The notes under the pieces: generated by a model
What the model saw: the letters and a program-made list of their open reading frames with translations, nothing else
Told to the model about the DNA's origin: nothing
Database searches by the model: none
Shown here: positions 33,721 to 44,409 of the stretch, in pieces
Position numbering within the stretch: position 1 is the stretch's first letter
Layout of the letters: each line of letters starts with the position of its first letter
Source: Datisca glomerata
Taxonomy: Eukaryota > Streptophyta > Magnoliopsida > Cucurbitales > Datiscaceae
Direction: 5' to 3'
Length of the DNA stretch: 64,000 nt
Assembly: GCA_003255025.1 (NCBI GenBank)
Contig: QANY01011365.1
Coordinates: 124,001-188,000, forward strand
Translations under genes and position numbers: made by a program

Positions 33721-34679
33721 TACAACATTCTTCCCCTCATGAAACATTGTTTGGAAAATTTCCTGACTATTCTCATCTTGGAGTTATAAGTTGTGTTTTT
33801 TATCCATGTTTGAGACCCTATATGACAAATAAATTCTGTCTTAAATCCAATAAATGTGTTTTCCTGGGCTATGTGAATGCTCAAAAGAATTTTTATGTTA
33901 TGATCTCACTTCACATAAATGCTATACTTCTAGACATGTTTATTTCGATGAACATAGTTTTCCCTTTGCCTTTGATACCCAACTTGTGCAAACTACATCT
34001 CAGCACACTAGTTTTGACACTTCTACTTTCAAGTATCCTTCTTTCCTCCCTCTTATTAATTCTGTCAATTATGTTCCTGCTGGTTCTACTTTTTTACATT
34101 CTGGCTCTTCTACTTCTTTGCAATCTGCTATTTCTTTATCTGGTTCTCTCCCTACTAAGCACAATACTAATACTGCACCGAATGATCATTTGCTTTCTGT
34201 TCCTACTGCTACTGAAATTAGAACTTTTAGATCATTTTCTTGCTTGTGTTAATTCTGATAATTTACCTATGTGCGTTAATTCTGATACTTTGATTGAGTA
34301 TTGATCAACATCATCATCTGCATATTTTTGATACTATGCTTGCTTCTGTTAATTCTGGGTTAGACAACACTACATCTTCATCACATGTATCGTCTGATTT
34401 ACACCATCATCAACATAATAGCATGTCTCAGTCCTTTTTGTCTACTGTTTTATATACAGACATGTCTCAATCTGTTGATTTACATGTTTCATCTCAACAT
34501 ATTTTTAATATCTCTTCCACACCTTCACCCGTTGTTACTTAGTCTATCCATCCTATGCAAACCATATCTAAATCTAGGATTTTTTTTAAGAAGCGTGCTC
34601 TAGTTGCTTCTAATTCTTTGCATGACTTTGTACCTACTAAACCTACTAGCTTTAGTGCTGCCTCTACACATCCACATTG
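33705..34679 (+). pseudogene. Copia integrase C-terminal and linker region
   Basis: Begins INRMPTHVLQHSSPHETLFG, the conserved end of the integrase core, followed by FLGYVNAQKNF and YTSRHVYFDEHSFPF in a second frame. After that comes a Ser/Thr/His-rich linker with no domain, as is usual between integrase and RT in copia. Frame shifts occur near 33890 and 34250. Confidence 0.75.
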
Positions 34680-36150
34680 GCTTAACGTAATGCAGCTTGA
34701 GTATGATGGCCTTTAATCTCAAAGAACTTGGACTCCTATCCCATTGCCTCTTAACAAGAACCTAGTGGGTTGTAAATGGGTTTATAAACTCAAATACAAC
34801 CTTGGCGGCTCCATTTCTAGATATAAAGCTAGATTGGTTGCCAAGGGTTTTCATCAATAAGCAGGCCTAAACTATGATGAGACTTTTAGTCCTGTAATCA
34901 AATGACCTACCATTTTGATTCTTTTTTCCTTACCTGCTACTTATAACTGGCCTATACGGTAACCTGATGTTAAAAATGTCTTTTTACATGGATCTTTAGC
35001 TGATGAGGTTTATATGTGCCAACCACAAGGGTTTGTTGATAAACACCACCCTGATTATATTTGTAGGCTATACAAATCCTTGTATGGCTTAAAATAAGCT
35101 CCAAAAAGAGCTTGGTTTGAGTGATTTACCAGTCATCTTCTTTCTCTTGGTTTTTCGGCCTCACGTGTTGATAGCTCTCTATTTTTTTATGTTTCATCTC
35201 ATTCTCTTACCTATGTCTTACTTTATGTTGATGACATTATCGTTAGTGGCAGATATACTGCTTTTATTGACCAGCTTGTTCATAAACTGTAAAAGACTTT
35301 TGATATGACTGATCTTAGTAACCTTAAGTATTTCTTAGGTTTAGAAATTACTAGAAACATTGATGGCATCTTTATAAAGAAGCATAAGTATGTTAGGAAT
35401 TTGCTTCTAAAAGCTGGCATGCTTAATGCTAAACCATGTCAGTCTCCATGTTCTTCTAAATCTCCTCTCTAAGTTCATACTGGATCTCCATTATTTGATG
35501 TTACTCTATATAGAAGTCTTGTTGGTTCATTGATGTACTTGACTTTTACACATCCTGATATATAAGTTTTGTTGTTAATCTTATGTGTCAGTTCATGCAT
35601 TCTCCTACTACAACTCATTTTGCTGCCGTTAAGTGTATTCTTAGGTATATTATTGGTACTATAGACCATGGCCTTCTCTCTATTCTAGGATCTCTACATT
35701 TGCAGGCTTGTAGTGATGCAGATTAGGCTGGTGACCCTTCTGATAGACATTCTACATCTGGGTTTGTTATCTTTCTGGGCAAAAATGCAATATCCTGGAG
35801 TGCTAAGAAATAAGCAACCGTGGCCAGGTCTTCTACAGAGGCAGAATACAAATCTTTAACCAACACAGCTGTCGAATTAAGCCGGCTTAGACAGATTCTT
35901 TTAGATATGCATGTTTATCAAACTCAAGCACCAACATTGTATTGTGATAATACATTTGTCATCTCTTTAGCCTCGAATCCAATTCCCCATGCTCGAACAA
36001 AACACATGGAGATTGACTTTCATTTCATTCGGGAACAAGTAGTGATGAAGGAACTCATTGTCAAACATGTCCCTTCAAACCAGCAACTTGCAGATTTATT
36101 TACAAAACCTCTTTCAACTCCTCAATTTTATTTTCTCAAGAACAAACTCA
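34680..36150 (+). pseudogene. Copia reverse transcriptase and RNase H relic
   Basis: The N-terminal motif VGCKWVYKLKYN (NLVGCKWVYKLK) is near 34765, followed by [27 protein letters not shown] lies near 34970, and LYVDDIIVSG near 35220 keeps both catalytic Asp. LKYFLGLEITRN is near 35320. RNase H includes KNAISWSAKK near 35785, then SSTEAEYKSLTNTAVEL and LYCDNTFVISLASNP in an open frame at 35820-36302. About ten in-frame stops interrupt RT, nearly all at positions where relatives have Gln, Arg or Trp. Confidence 0.9.
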
Positions 36151-36167
36151 TCCTTTATTGCAAGATG

Positions 36168-36180
36168 AGTTTGAGGGGAG
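36168..36180 (+). promoter_or_regulatory. Polypurine tract of the compact copia element
   Basis: AGTTTGAGGGGAG ends one base before the 3' LTR start TGATAAGATGG. It is a canonical copia-type purine run. Confidence 0.9.
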
Positions 36181-36413
36181 TGATAAGATGGTTAAATGTA
36201 TTTTTTTATGTGTCTGTTGTTAGTATTCTAGGGGCTGTTTTGGTCTTTTCCTATCATCTTGTCATTGGAGATGGTTTTATATTGGTTTTCCCTTTATGTT
36301 GAGAGAATAAATGCAATACAGTGAAACCCTTTCTTCTTCATCCTTCTTCTTCTTGATCACTTTCTTCTCTCAGTCTTTCCTTCCTAGTTTCTATCTCAAA
36401 TGGAAATTTTACA
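36181..36413 (+). repeat. 3' LTR of the compact copia element
   Basis: TGATAAGATGG to GGAAATTTTACA, 233 bp, followed directly by the second copy of the target site, TGTTT. Confidence 0.93.
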
Positions 36414-36418
36414 TGTTT

Positions 36419-36911
36419 TGCTTCTTTTAAATATATATTTTCATTATTAAATAACAAAAAATTTAGGGTAACAAAGACATATATTTGGTTGATTTACTCA
36501 TTTTATTACTAATATATCAATAAAAAATTTTAAAATTTAATACCATTTACATGGACAGATTACATCCTAATGAAGCACTATATAATTCTCCCGATAGAGT
36601 ACTTCTCTCTTCTAATTCTCTATCATTTATGAAGGAGAGCTTCTTAAGCTTGAACTCGACAATTATTGCAGCAAAATAAATAACATTTCCTGGGTAAAGT
36701 CAAATGGTTGAAGTAAAATGAGAAATTATATTATCAACAGGCCTAAAACAATTCTTAGGTGTATTGGCTTTACACCTACATCATATAGTATTCAGAACTA
36801 ACCAAACTATCTAAAAAGTATATCAAAATTATCTAACTATATACCATCCAAACCGACACCAGAACTATCATAAACTAACAATATCAATAAACTGTAACTA
36901 AACAATCCAAT
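36419..36911. other. Stretch with no recognisable gene
   Basis: AT-rich DNA between the compact copia element and the end of the Ulp1-like relic. It is presumably internal sequence of the host CACTA-like element. I see no motif. Confidence 0.4.
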
Positions 36912-37635
36912 ACATCAACATTATTTATAAAGACGGTCAATAAATCGATCAACATATTCTACCCACTCTATGCGTATTTCATCATTCTCTTCCTGACTAA
37001 ATGTACTTTTCCTTGCATACTACCAAAAAAAAACTTTATCAGAAATGAGTATAATTCATGATTTGACAAAATTATTTAACTATAATTGTCGATCCGCAAT
37101 GACATTGATCTCTCATGAAGCACATAACATAGAATCCATATTTAGTGCTCCCAAATAGGATGTAAAGATGCTAAAATAAAAAAGTTGTTAAAAGATAACT
37201 CAAGATTTCAACTAAATATATAAATGACAGAGTGCTTAAGATATGACTAATTACAACTATGTCTTCCCATTTAGGATTGGATCTCTTCTTATTTCCAATT
37301 AGAGTGCTAGCGATCTTCAAAAGCCCTACAGTAAAAAGAATAAATGAAATCTTCAAAGCATTATAGTTAAAAAAAATATAACTCATTACAACATACATTT
37401 GTACAACTTCTTTTGCATCAGTGAACTCACTTCTTTTCATAAAGTTCAAGCAATAAGCAGTATTACCGTGAGCATCAATGACGATTAAAATCCAATGAAA
37501 CCTACATATAATGTATAACACATATAACATCTTCATGAATACAAGCAAATCTAATGATGTATAACACATCTAATATTCACATTTTGTATTTAATACATAC
37601 CCGATATTAAATGGAACCAACACATATTGTGCAGG
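36912..37635 (-). pseudogene. Ulp1-like (C48) protease relic, C-terminal half
   Basis: Continuation of the minus-strand gene at 43201-44409 across the CACTA insertion. From the insertion point it reads AQYVLVPFNIG, then FHWILIVIDAHGNTAYCLNF with the catalytic His-Trp and Asp regions. Further on is KYGFYVMCFMRD at about 37140-37105, where the family has a CGFYVM or CGYYVM motif, so the catalytic Cys is Tyr. The C-terminus IRIEWVEYVDRFIDRLYK lies near 36980-36930. Ulp1-like genes of this type travel in plant CACTA and Mutator elements. Confidence 0.78.
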
Positions 37636-37699
37636 CACTATAACAATTAGAAGCTTCAATTACATTTAAGCACAGCATTTTGTTTCGAAGCGCGATGAA

Positions 37700-38130
37700 A
37701 GCTCTATGAAAAAAACACGGGGGAAATGAAAACTTGAAAGGCGCCTATTTGAAACACTCGAAAAGTCCCGAACCTCATCCTCTCCTCTCTATGAGTAAAA
37801 CACCCAAAATCATTCCTCTCGTGGCCTCGCTTCCTCTCTCAAACCCTTCCCGGTCGAGAACTCCATTTGTAAAGCTCTCTCACTATTCTCTTTCTCTCTC
37901 CCTCTCTCTTTCTCCCTCTCTCTCTCTTTTAGAAACAAATTAGTGAAATTTATTTATCTCCTTCTCTACACTCGAGTGCGATCTTAGATAATCTTTAAAT
38001 CATCCATAGTTGAGATCTCCAGATGGTGGAAATCGGTACCTGGAATCAAAAATCAGTAGTAGCTTATTTCATCTGAAGGAGCCCTCGATTCACTGTGCAT
38101 TGCTCCCTCTACCTAGGTATTCATCCATAT

Positions 38131-38177
<47 letters not shown>

Positions 38178-38440
38178 GCTCTCTCTCTCATTCTCTCTCT
38201 AGCATTTGTGTCTCCCTCTTTCTATCTCTCTCTCTTTCTTGCTCTCTATCTCATTCTCTCTCTAGCATTTGTGTCTCCCTCTTTCTATCTCTCTATATCT
38301 CTCTTTGACATTATCTATGTCCATCTATCTATGATATTTTTTACAAGATTCAAAGGTAATTTTGACTCCCGTGATAGATTACGGTTCAATTTTTATGTGT
38401 TGAACTTATTTATGAAATTTTATTTTTGACTATTGTGATG
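37700..38440 (+). other. Leader-like, CT-rich DNA inside the CACTA element
   Basis: Looks like the 5' region of a plant gene: CT microsatellites at 37887-37928 and 38133-38171, followed by two copies of a roughly 62-bp unit containing TCTCTAGCATTTGTGTCTCC (about 38169-38230 and 38232-38292). No coding sequence is recognisable before the kinesin exon at 38447. Confidence 0.55.
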
Positions 38441-38446
38441 GATTTT

Positions 38447-38544
38447 GAAGGTGTTCTACTCAAGGAGGGTACCCACATCAATAAAATCCTTTTGACTCTA
38501 AGGACTGCCATTAAGAAGTTGAGTGAAATTGCTCAGAGTCAAAG
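38447..38544 (+). pseudogene. Captured kinesin motor-domain exon
   Basis: Encodes GVLLKEGTHINKILLTLRT and IKKLSEIAQSQ. This is the conserved motor-domain stretch LKEGSHINKSL..L..VI.KLSE of plant kinesins, nearest to the CENP-E-like (kinesin-7) type as I remember it. It is preceded by TTTTGAAG (acceptor-like AG at 38449-38450) and ends CAAAG|GTGGGT, a good donor. Only this one motor exon is recognisable, so it is a captured fragment, not a gene. Conserved Ser of NKSL is Ile, and Gly of LG is Arg. Confidence 0.82.
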
Positions 38545-39355
38545 GTGGGTGGTACATTTTTTGGTTACATGTTTAACGATGTATTTTTAAAGATATTTGA
38601 TCTAGTCAAATTATTTCACAGGTGATTTCTTTGATCATTGAGGCTCTTTTTTATGCTCATGATTTCTTTGATCATTGAGGTAGAAACGAAGGTCTAAATT
38701 CGTGAATTTTGGGTAGCCAGATTTGGAGTTATATATACATTGGTTGGGGATGTCATGATGCTTAATCTCATTTTTCAATGAAGGAATTCTACAATAGGTT
38801 AGTTTTTTCCCTCTCCTCCTCTTACTGCAAATGTGTACTACCTCTGTTGAAAATAATATCACTTTTTATATCGATAAAATAAGTGAAAAATGACAACATA
38901 TATAAAATAATATGAATTTGTTCATTCATTGGTCCGCTTCTATTTACTGGACCACCAGGGGTGCCATATTTGGCACTCTATGGTCATACATGCCTACAGA
39001 GAGTTATGATGTTGATTTTAATTATATGGTTGTTTAACTATAAGGGAACATATACTAAATTTTGGGATAAATTCATCCAATTGAAGAACAAAGTATGATT
39101 CTTATCTAAGCTGGACTATACCATTTTTTATGATTGCAACTCATACGTTTGGAGTATTTGATAATATATTTTTTTTGTTTCTTATCATAAAAAGATTGGT
39201 TTATGTGTGCAAGTTTGTCACCTTTTAAAGAACATGGGTTAAAGAACATTAATTGTTGTATTTCATCAGCAGAACCGTTCTTTATTTGTACATCAGTGGA
39301 ATCTTTGTTAAGGTTTCATACTCTACTTCCTATTTTTTAAATGTCATGGTCAGTT
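38545..39355. other. Stretch with no recognisable gene
   Basis: AT-rich, intron-like. Nothing in it extends the kinesin similarity. Confidence 0.4.
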
Positions 39356-39510
39356 TACAGAGACACGCATCGTTTTAAAAATCTGTCACTTGAAGCCTAG
39401 TGAAGCCACTCGCTTTTTTATCACAAAACTGAAACTGGCTAAAAACACTAGCACCATGGGCTATAAGTGGATTATCAATAGGATACGCTCATATGGAATG
39501 AAGGTAATGC
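39356..39510 (+). pseudogene. Possible captured exon, family unknown
   Basis: Open for about 50 codons (TETRIVLKICHLKPSEATRF, then FITKLKLAKNTSTMGYK and WIINRIRSYGMK). It is flanked by GGTCAG on the left and ATGAAG|GTAATG on the right, so it has the form of a plant internal exon. I do not recognise the family. It lies inside the CACTA element next to the kinesin exon. Confidence 0.45.
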
Positions 39511-40486
39511 TCACTCTATTCCATCATTCATTGCCACCATGGGGTGGGGAGTATGGAGGATGTAAGCTGGAAAAAACTGTTTATAATTTCTTGGATTTTA
39601 CCAAGTTAGATTTCCCTTTGGTGTACATTTAAGTCTTTCCTCTGTTGGCTAGTTTTCTTTGTGCTTGTTAGTGTTGTTTACACCAGTGACCATGGTTGAC
39701 ATACACCTATTTTAACTTTCTTTTTCAATCTTAGATAAAAATAATAAACACTACGGGTTTATGTTCTCTTGAATTTGTTCTTTTTTCTTTGATAAAGCAA
39801 TAATAATCTAAAAGAAGGGTTGAAGTGAGAAAGATTTCTGGTGTTGTCATAGTAGAAAAGGTAGAAGTAAATAATTGAGATTAACAAAGAGGAAAGTTAG
39901 TAACTTCTTTTCTTAATGTAAATGAATTTTTTAATTAGGAATGAGGATTGTTATGTTAGATCATAAGATCAACAAGAAAACGTTGAGATACTAACATTAA
40001 TTTTGGCATCTTTATTTTCTAATATGTGCTAATTCTCCTGAACAGATTTCAGAGAGGTCCTACCCAAATTTATGAAGTTTGATAACCCAATCAAGATTGT
40101 TTTATCCACATAATTTTTTTTTCATTGACAGCAAAGAGAAACTTAATAAGTGTGGTCTGGATGGCACTGTACATAGAACTACTAACTAGCCTCCACTTGG
40201 TGTTAATGAAATGAACGTCAACTCAAAGCGCTTGCCCATGAGGTATATTTTCTTAGTGTTTTTATAAGTCAGGTAATTATTGTAATTATTGCCCATGAGG
40301 TATATTTTCTGAGTTCTCTCTTCCCACACTAACTCTGCTTTCCTTTTATCCCATATTTTTTTCTTAATTTTCATGCTGCTTTCAAAGTATAGTTCATCTA
40401 TCTACCTGAGATTTTAACACTTTTTCTTTCTGTCCCCAAAATTCTACGTAATAACTACTCCTATGTAGATTGCATAATTCTAAATT
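39511..40486. other. Stretch with no assigned gene
   Basis: Intron-like AT-rich DNA. Short open pieces near 40045 and 40130-40240 follow acceptor-like AG sites but are too short and unfamiliar to call. A small duplication of GCCCATGAGGTATATTTTCT occurs at about 40226 and 40291. Confidence 0.4.
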
Positions 40487-40514
40487 CACTACAACAATTC
40501 AGGGTTTCTATCGC
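40487..40514 (+). repeat. Extra CACTA-type terminus inside the element
   Basis: CACTACAACAATTCAGGG begins at 40487 and runs on into TTTCTATCGC. It resembles the element's own ends, mainly the left one (CACTATAACAATTAGAAG). No AGG or other target copy matching the right end flanks it. Confidence 0.5.
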
Positions 40515-40670
40515 ATTGAAGCACACCATTTTTTAACAAAAATGCATGGATTGAGGTGTTTTTGTATTCTAAAGAGATTTTCCCCAGATTTTTAAATAGC
40601 ATTGACTTTGCACCATCTTAAGATGCAGTTGTTTCAACAGAGAAGCTACGTTTCTGATTTCTACAGGAAG

Positions 40671-40758
40671 GGATCGGTGAGACAGTTATCAAGGATTGCG
40701 AGTCCATTATGCAATTAGAACTCTCTAAGATGCAAAATCAGATGAGTTTTCTCTGATA
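40671..40758 (+). pseudogene. Possible captured terminal exon, family unknown
   Basis: After TTTCTACAG the frame reads GIGETVIKDCESIMQLELSK then MQNQMSFL and a stop. This has the form of a last coding exon. I do not recognise it. It may belong with the piece at 39356-39510. Confidence 0.4.
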
Positions 40759-42779
40759 AATATGTTGCATTGTTAGGAACATTGAGACGATTGGAGGTGC
40801 AAATTATTTTCCTCTTTAGTTCTCTGTTATGGTAACTGCACTTGATAGACTGATAGTTGAATTCCACATTTGTGATAACATAAAGAACTTGCCATAGTGA
40901 TGGTGAAAAAGGCGATGAATGGATCCTTTTTAATTCTCCAGCTTATTTGGGTTTTAAGAGTGACTTATATATGGCTGAGAAATTATTCTTGCTTGTTGAT
41001 TGCTTATATGGATAACCACTGTAATCATTCTCCTAATGTTGCTGGTTAAGTTAGGTCATTATCACAAAACTTGTATGTATATTCTACTATAACCACATAA
41101 CATGATCACTAAAAATAAGGAAAAGAGCTTTTTATTTGAAAATGAAGAACGTGAATAAAGTGAAGATATGTTTATAGTTGGTGATCATTGAAAATAGTCA
41201 CTTACGTCGAGTGGTATAGGGAAGTTTAATTGCTTAGTGGACCCTATTGCATATTATTTTCTGCAATTAAATTCTATTCTTACCTATTATACCCTTGCCC
41301 ACCCTCTCTAGGAAAAGGAATTTCTTTAGAAGTGCTGATGCATTGTGTGTGTTACTGAGTTCAGTGTGGGCATATTGATTGGTGTGCCTTGCCGTTTTCT
41401 GCTTGAATCATATGTAGTGGTTGAATACTAGTCATAAAATATGATTTTTACATGGCACGTATAGTTATGTGTCCATTGGTTTAGAAATAGTAGCTCTCTT
41501 GTTGTTTGTGTATGTGCCTTTGAACTATAATAATTCTCATATTTATCATTTTCGTGACATGTTTTAGTTCATTTCCTGGCATGTTTTAGTACATAAGGAT
41601 GAACGTTGAAAGTGGGTAGGAGAGACTTCGTATCCATCTCTCCTATTGTTTAGTTTCATTCATGTTGACTGTTAGAGCATTTTATATAGTTTTTGGAGGT
41701 TATTATAATATTTAACATTATTTTTAGATAATATTAAAAGACATGTCTCCATCTCTCAACATTGATGCAATCTTGCATATGCTAAATTAGGTGTTTAGTG
41801 TAGTTCTTAAAAGCATGAGCCAAACACTTTAACCGCATGTTACTGTGATGTTAATTCTGTAAATATTTTCCTGCTTATTTAATCTTATTTTCTTATTTGA
41901 CCATCATTTTTCATCAAGTAATGGGCAAGGAGTGAACTAGATGCTAAACTCCAAACTTTGGTAATAGATTTAGTATCAAATATCCTAACGGTTCTGAGTA
42001 TCCTATTACATAGTATGCATTTTTCAATGTAATCCTTATACTTCCATACATTTCATATTTAATCTATTTTCTTGTTCTTCTTTTTGGGGTGAGGGAATGG
42101 ATGGATTTGAAAGGTTTAGTGTTACAACGAACCTTCTCTATCACTTAACCTTTGTTATGATCTTACAAGACATTATTTACATAAACTTGGCTGCTGGTTA
42201 AATGTTGCATTTTGGGACGGAAGATAATAAACTTGGTTTGTAGTTAAATGTTAGAATTTGGTTGTTCTCCACCAACGACTACACTATATCATGGAATGTT
42301 ATAAGTCTGTGATTAATTCTTAACTTCATTATCTAATAAGTCATTTCTTATATGTTAATCATTTAGATTGTACTGTTTAGAATAGGAGGCTTACTCATTC
42401 ATCTGAATGGATCATCCATGCTTTGGTACAACACTTTGATCTTGTCCTAAATCATCACCAAGACAGTTACCTACATCACCACCTCTAACCATCAAGTGGA
42501 CTTCCTAGGGTACATCCACCTTCAGTACCAAGATTTGAATTTATACTAGATTTTAGTTTTTTTTATAAATTACTTTTGCTTGCTCTATGTAAAAATCAAT
42601 ATGTAATTGTCATTTTGAGATGTGATTTCTAGTAAACAATTAGTATGTAACAATTTTGACTAATTAAATAAAATGATATGTGATTTTGTTATTTCATGAT
42701 ATTTTCTAAATATATTTGTACAATTGTAAGTATAGGTAAAAATTATTTAATAACATCAACAATACAATAAGAAATGAAA
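40759..42779. other. Long stretch with no recognisable gene
   Basis: About 2 kb of AT-rich DNA inside the CACTA element. No domain, tandem repeat or splice-flanked open frame that I can name. Confidence 0.4.
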
Positions 42780-43197
42780 AATGCTATGAAAGACCTACGA
42801 TAGCATTTATAAAAAAACCATGAAAGATCTACGATAGCATTTATAAAACGCTATAAAAGGCCTACTACAACGTTTATAAAACGCTATGAAAGATTTTTAT
42901 AACGTTTTTTAAATGCTATGAAAGGATTTTTATAGCGTTTTTAAATGCTATGAAAGGCATTTTATAGCATTTTTAAACGCTATGAAAATAGTTTTGACAG
43001 CGTCTAAAAAATGCTAGAAAAAGCTTTTAGTAGCATTTAAACAACACTATCGTAGGCATTTTGTAGCGTTTAAAAAAATGATATCCTAGGTGGTGGACTT
43101 TTAATAACGTCAGTATACATAGCCTTTCCAGAAACGCTATCAAAACCCTATGATAGTATTTTTTTAGCCGCTATCGTAGCCTTTTATTATTGTAGTG
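42780..43197. repeat. Right subterminal repeats of the CACTA element
   Basis: About twelve short, alternately oriented copies of a unit like ACGCTATGAAAGG or TTTATAGCGTTTTTAAA in 400 bp, ending at the terminal inverted repeat. Such arrays are transposase-binding sites in known CACTA elements. The left end has only a weak counterpart (GCGCGATGAAAGCTCTATGA near 37690). Confidence 0.85.
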
Positions 43198-43200
43198 AGG

Positions 43201-44409
43201 ATTAGCATTTCCCAACACACTTGCAATGTATCGTGCTCTATCATGTGTAGAGCCATATCCTATAACTATGGGTGATGGATCAATAAAGGCAAGTAAGTTC
43301 CCTATGTTTTCCTTATGCACATTCTCGTAAAGAAACCTAGAAGATGTAAAACTACATATCAGTAACAACAATGACTACTTAACAGTCATAACTAAATAGC
43401 ATCATTCACCCCTTACCCGATATATGCGAATATTATTGTAATCGAAGTCACACATCTCACAAAGATGCAAGATATCCTCTCTACCAACAAACACACCAAC
43501 CTTATAACCAACTATGTCTTCCTTATAATCTAAAGGAATGGTATAGTCTTTCATGACAAGTTGGGCAAATTTGTAAATCGTCTTGAGATACCGTGGCAAG
43601 TCAAAAGTCAGGACATTTTAATTTTCTTCTTTTTCTTCATCAGTTTCTCCTAGATATATAATAAAACATTGTTTCATGCAAAACCCTTACAAGTTACACT
43701 CAACTAACATTAGGTTATACATATTAAAGTATTACCACTACTTTATCAATCAGATCTTAGGCCAAACCACGTAGGACCAAACAGCTTGTCCCATAGTCAC
43801 AGTTCATTACCAACTGGAATAAGTAGGGGTACGTCAATTATCATGATTAGATCAACATAGATATGCACATTCACTTCCCCTATTAGGGCTCCATGAATAT
43901 TTGCATTAGGGTCCATTGAGTCAATTATCGTACCATATGAAACAACACTATCACTTGAATCCACAAATATTTGCATAATTTTCCTTAAAGTAATTTAACA
44001 TATCATAAAGAAATAAATATATATTTTTGTGAGTGTGTATTTAAAAAGAAATTAATAATTGAACCATATATTTTCAACTTTTTTCATGGTGATAGATGCC
44101 ACATCCTTCCCTATGGAGCAACTTGCCTTATTCTCAGCTTTCCACGTCAATTTCTCCTCATTCGTCTCCCTCAATTTTTTTCTTTTTCAATTTTAGAGTG
44201 TTTTTAGGAAGTTGAATGTATGGTGTTGGATTGACACCCCTTACTCTGCCTCCATGCTCAAGAGTGCCCAAAGCCAAGATAAGTATATCATTACTACCGT
44301 ATGTAGGAACACCCTCTTCCTTTAAGTTGGTGGTACAATTTTGAAAGAGAATAATTGAAAAGTGATCTATAAATAGTTCTATGATATCCTTATTTGGCAT
44401 AGCTTTCAA
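43201..44409 (-). pseudogene. CACTA-borne Ulp1-like protein relic, N-terminal and middle parts
   Basis: Minus strand, N to C: ILALGTLEHGGRVRGVNPTP (44290-44220) is a conserved motif of En/Spm-associated proteins. LPRYLKTIYKFAQLVM (PRYLKTIYKFAQLVMKDYTI, 43600-43540) and REDILHLCEMCDF come next. Then SRFLYENVHKENIGNLLAFI and YGSTHDRARYIASVLGNANP (43330-43200), which is cut by the CACTA insertion and resumes at 37635. Intact relatives are nuclear-targeted proteins with a C-terminal Ulp1 cysteine protease domain. Stops separate the blocks, so it is inactive. Confidence 0.8.

Larger units (their letters stand above)
31320..36413 (+). mobile_element. Full-length compact Ty1/copia element with perfect TSD
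   Basis: LTRs at 31320-31556 (237 bp) and 36181-36413 (233 bp), TG..CA bounded. The target-site duplication TGTTT is exact (31315-31319 and 36414-36418). A primer binding site follows the 5' LTR, a polypurine tract precedes the 3' LTR, and gag, protease, integrase, RT and RNase H lie between in copia order. Total length is 5,094 bp. Short LTRs and gag type resemble the Ale/Retrofit group, but I cannot prove the lineage. Stops in pol make it non-autonomous. Confidence 0.94.
37636..43197. mobile_element. Non-autonomous CACTA element inserted in the Ulp1-like relic
   Basis: The left end is CACTATAACAATTAGAAG (37636) and the right end is the reverse complement of CACTACAATAATAAAAGG (ends 43197). 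The inverted repeats match at 14 of 18 positions. The three-base target duplication AGG is exact (37633-37635 and 43198-43200), the size expected for CACTA elements. Removing it makes the Ulp1-like frame continuous. It encodes no transposase that I can see. It carries host-derived exons, including a kinesin piece, and subterminal repeats at its right end, so it would have depended on transposase from elsewhere. Confidence 0.88.

Noticed and set aside
38010..38429. 139-codon open frame rich in Ser and Leu
   Set aside because: It reads through CT microsatellites and a duplicated CT-rich unit. It is composition-driven.
42780..43197. Regularly spaced short repeats, considered as a CRISPR-like array
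   Set aside because: Units alternate in orientation, differ in sequence, lack constant spacers and end in a CACTA terminal repeat.
40487..43197. CACTA element taken as 40487-43197
   Set aside because: No matching three-base target copy at 40487. The AGG copies and the continuous Ulp1 frame support 37636-43197.
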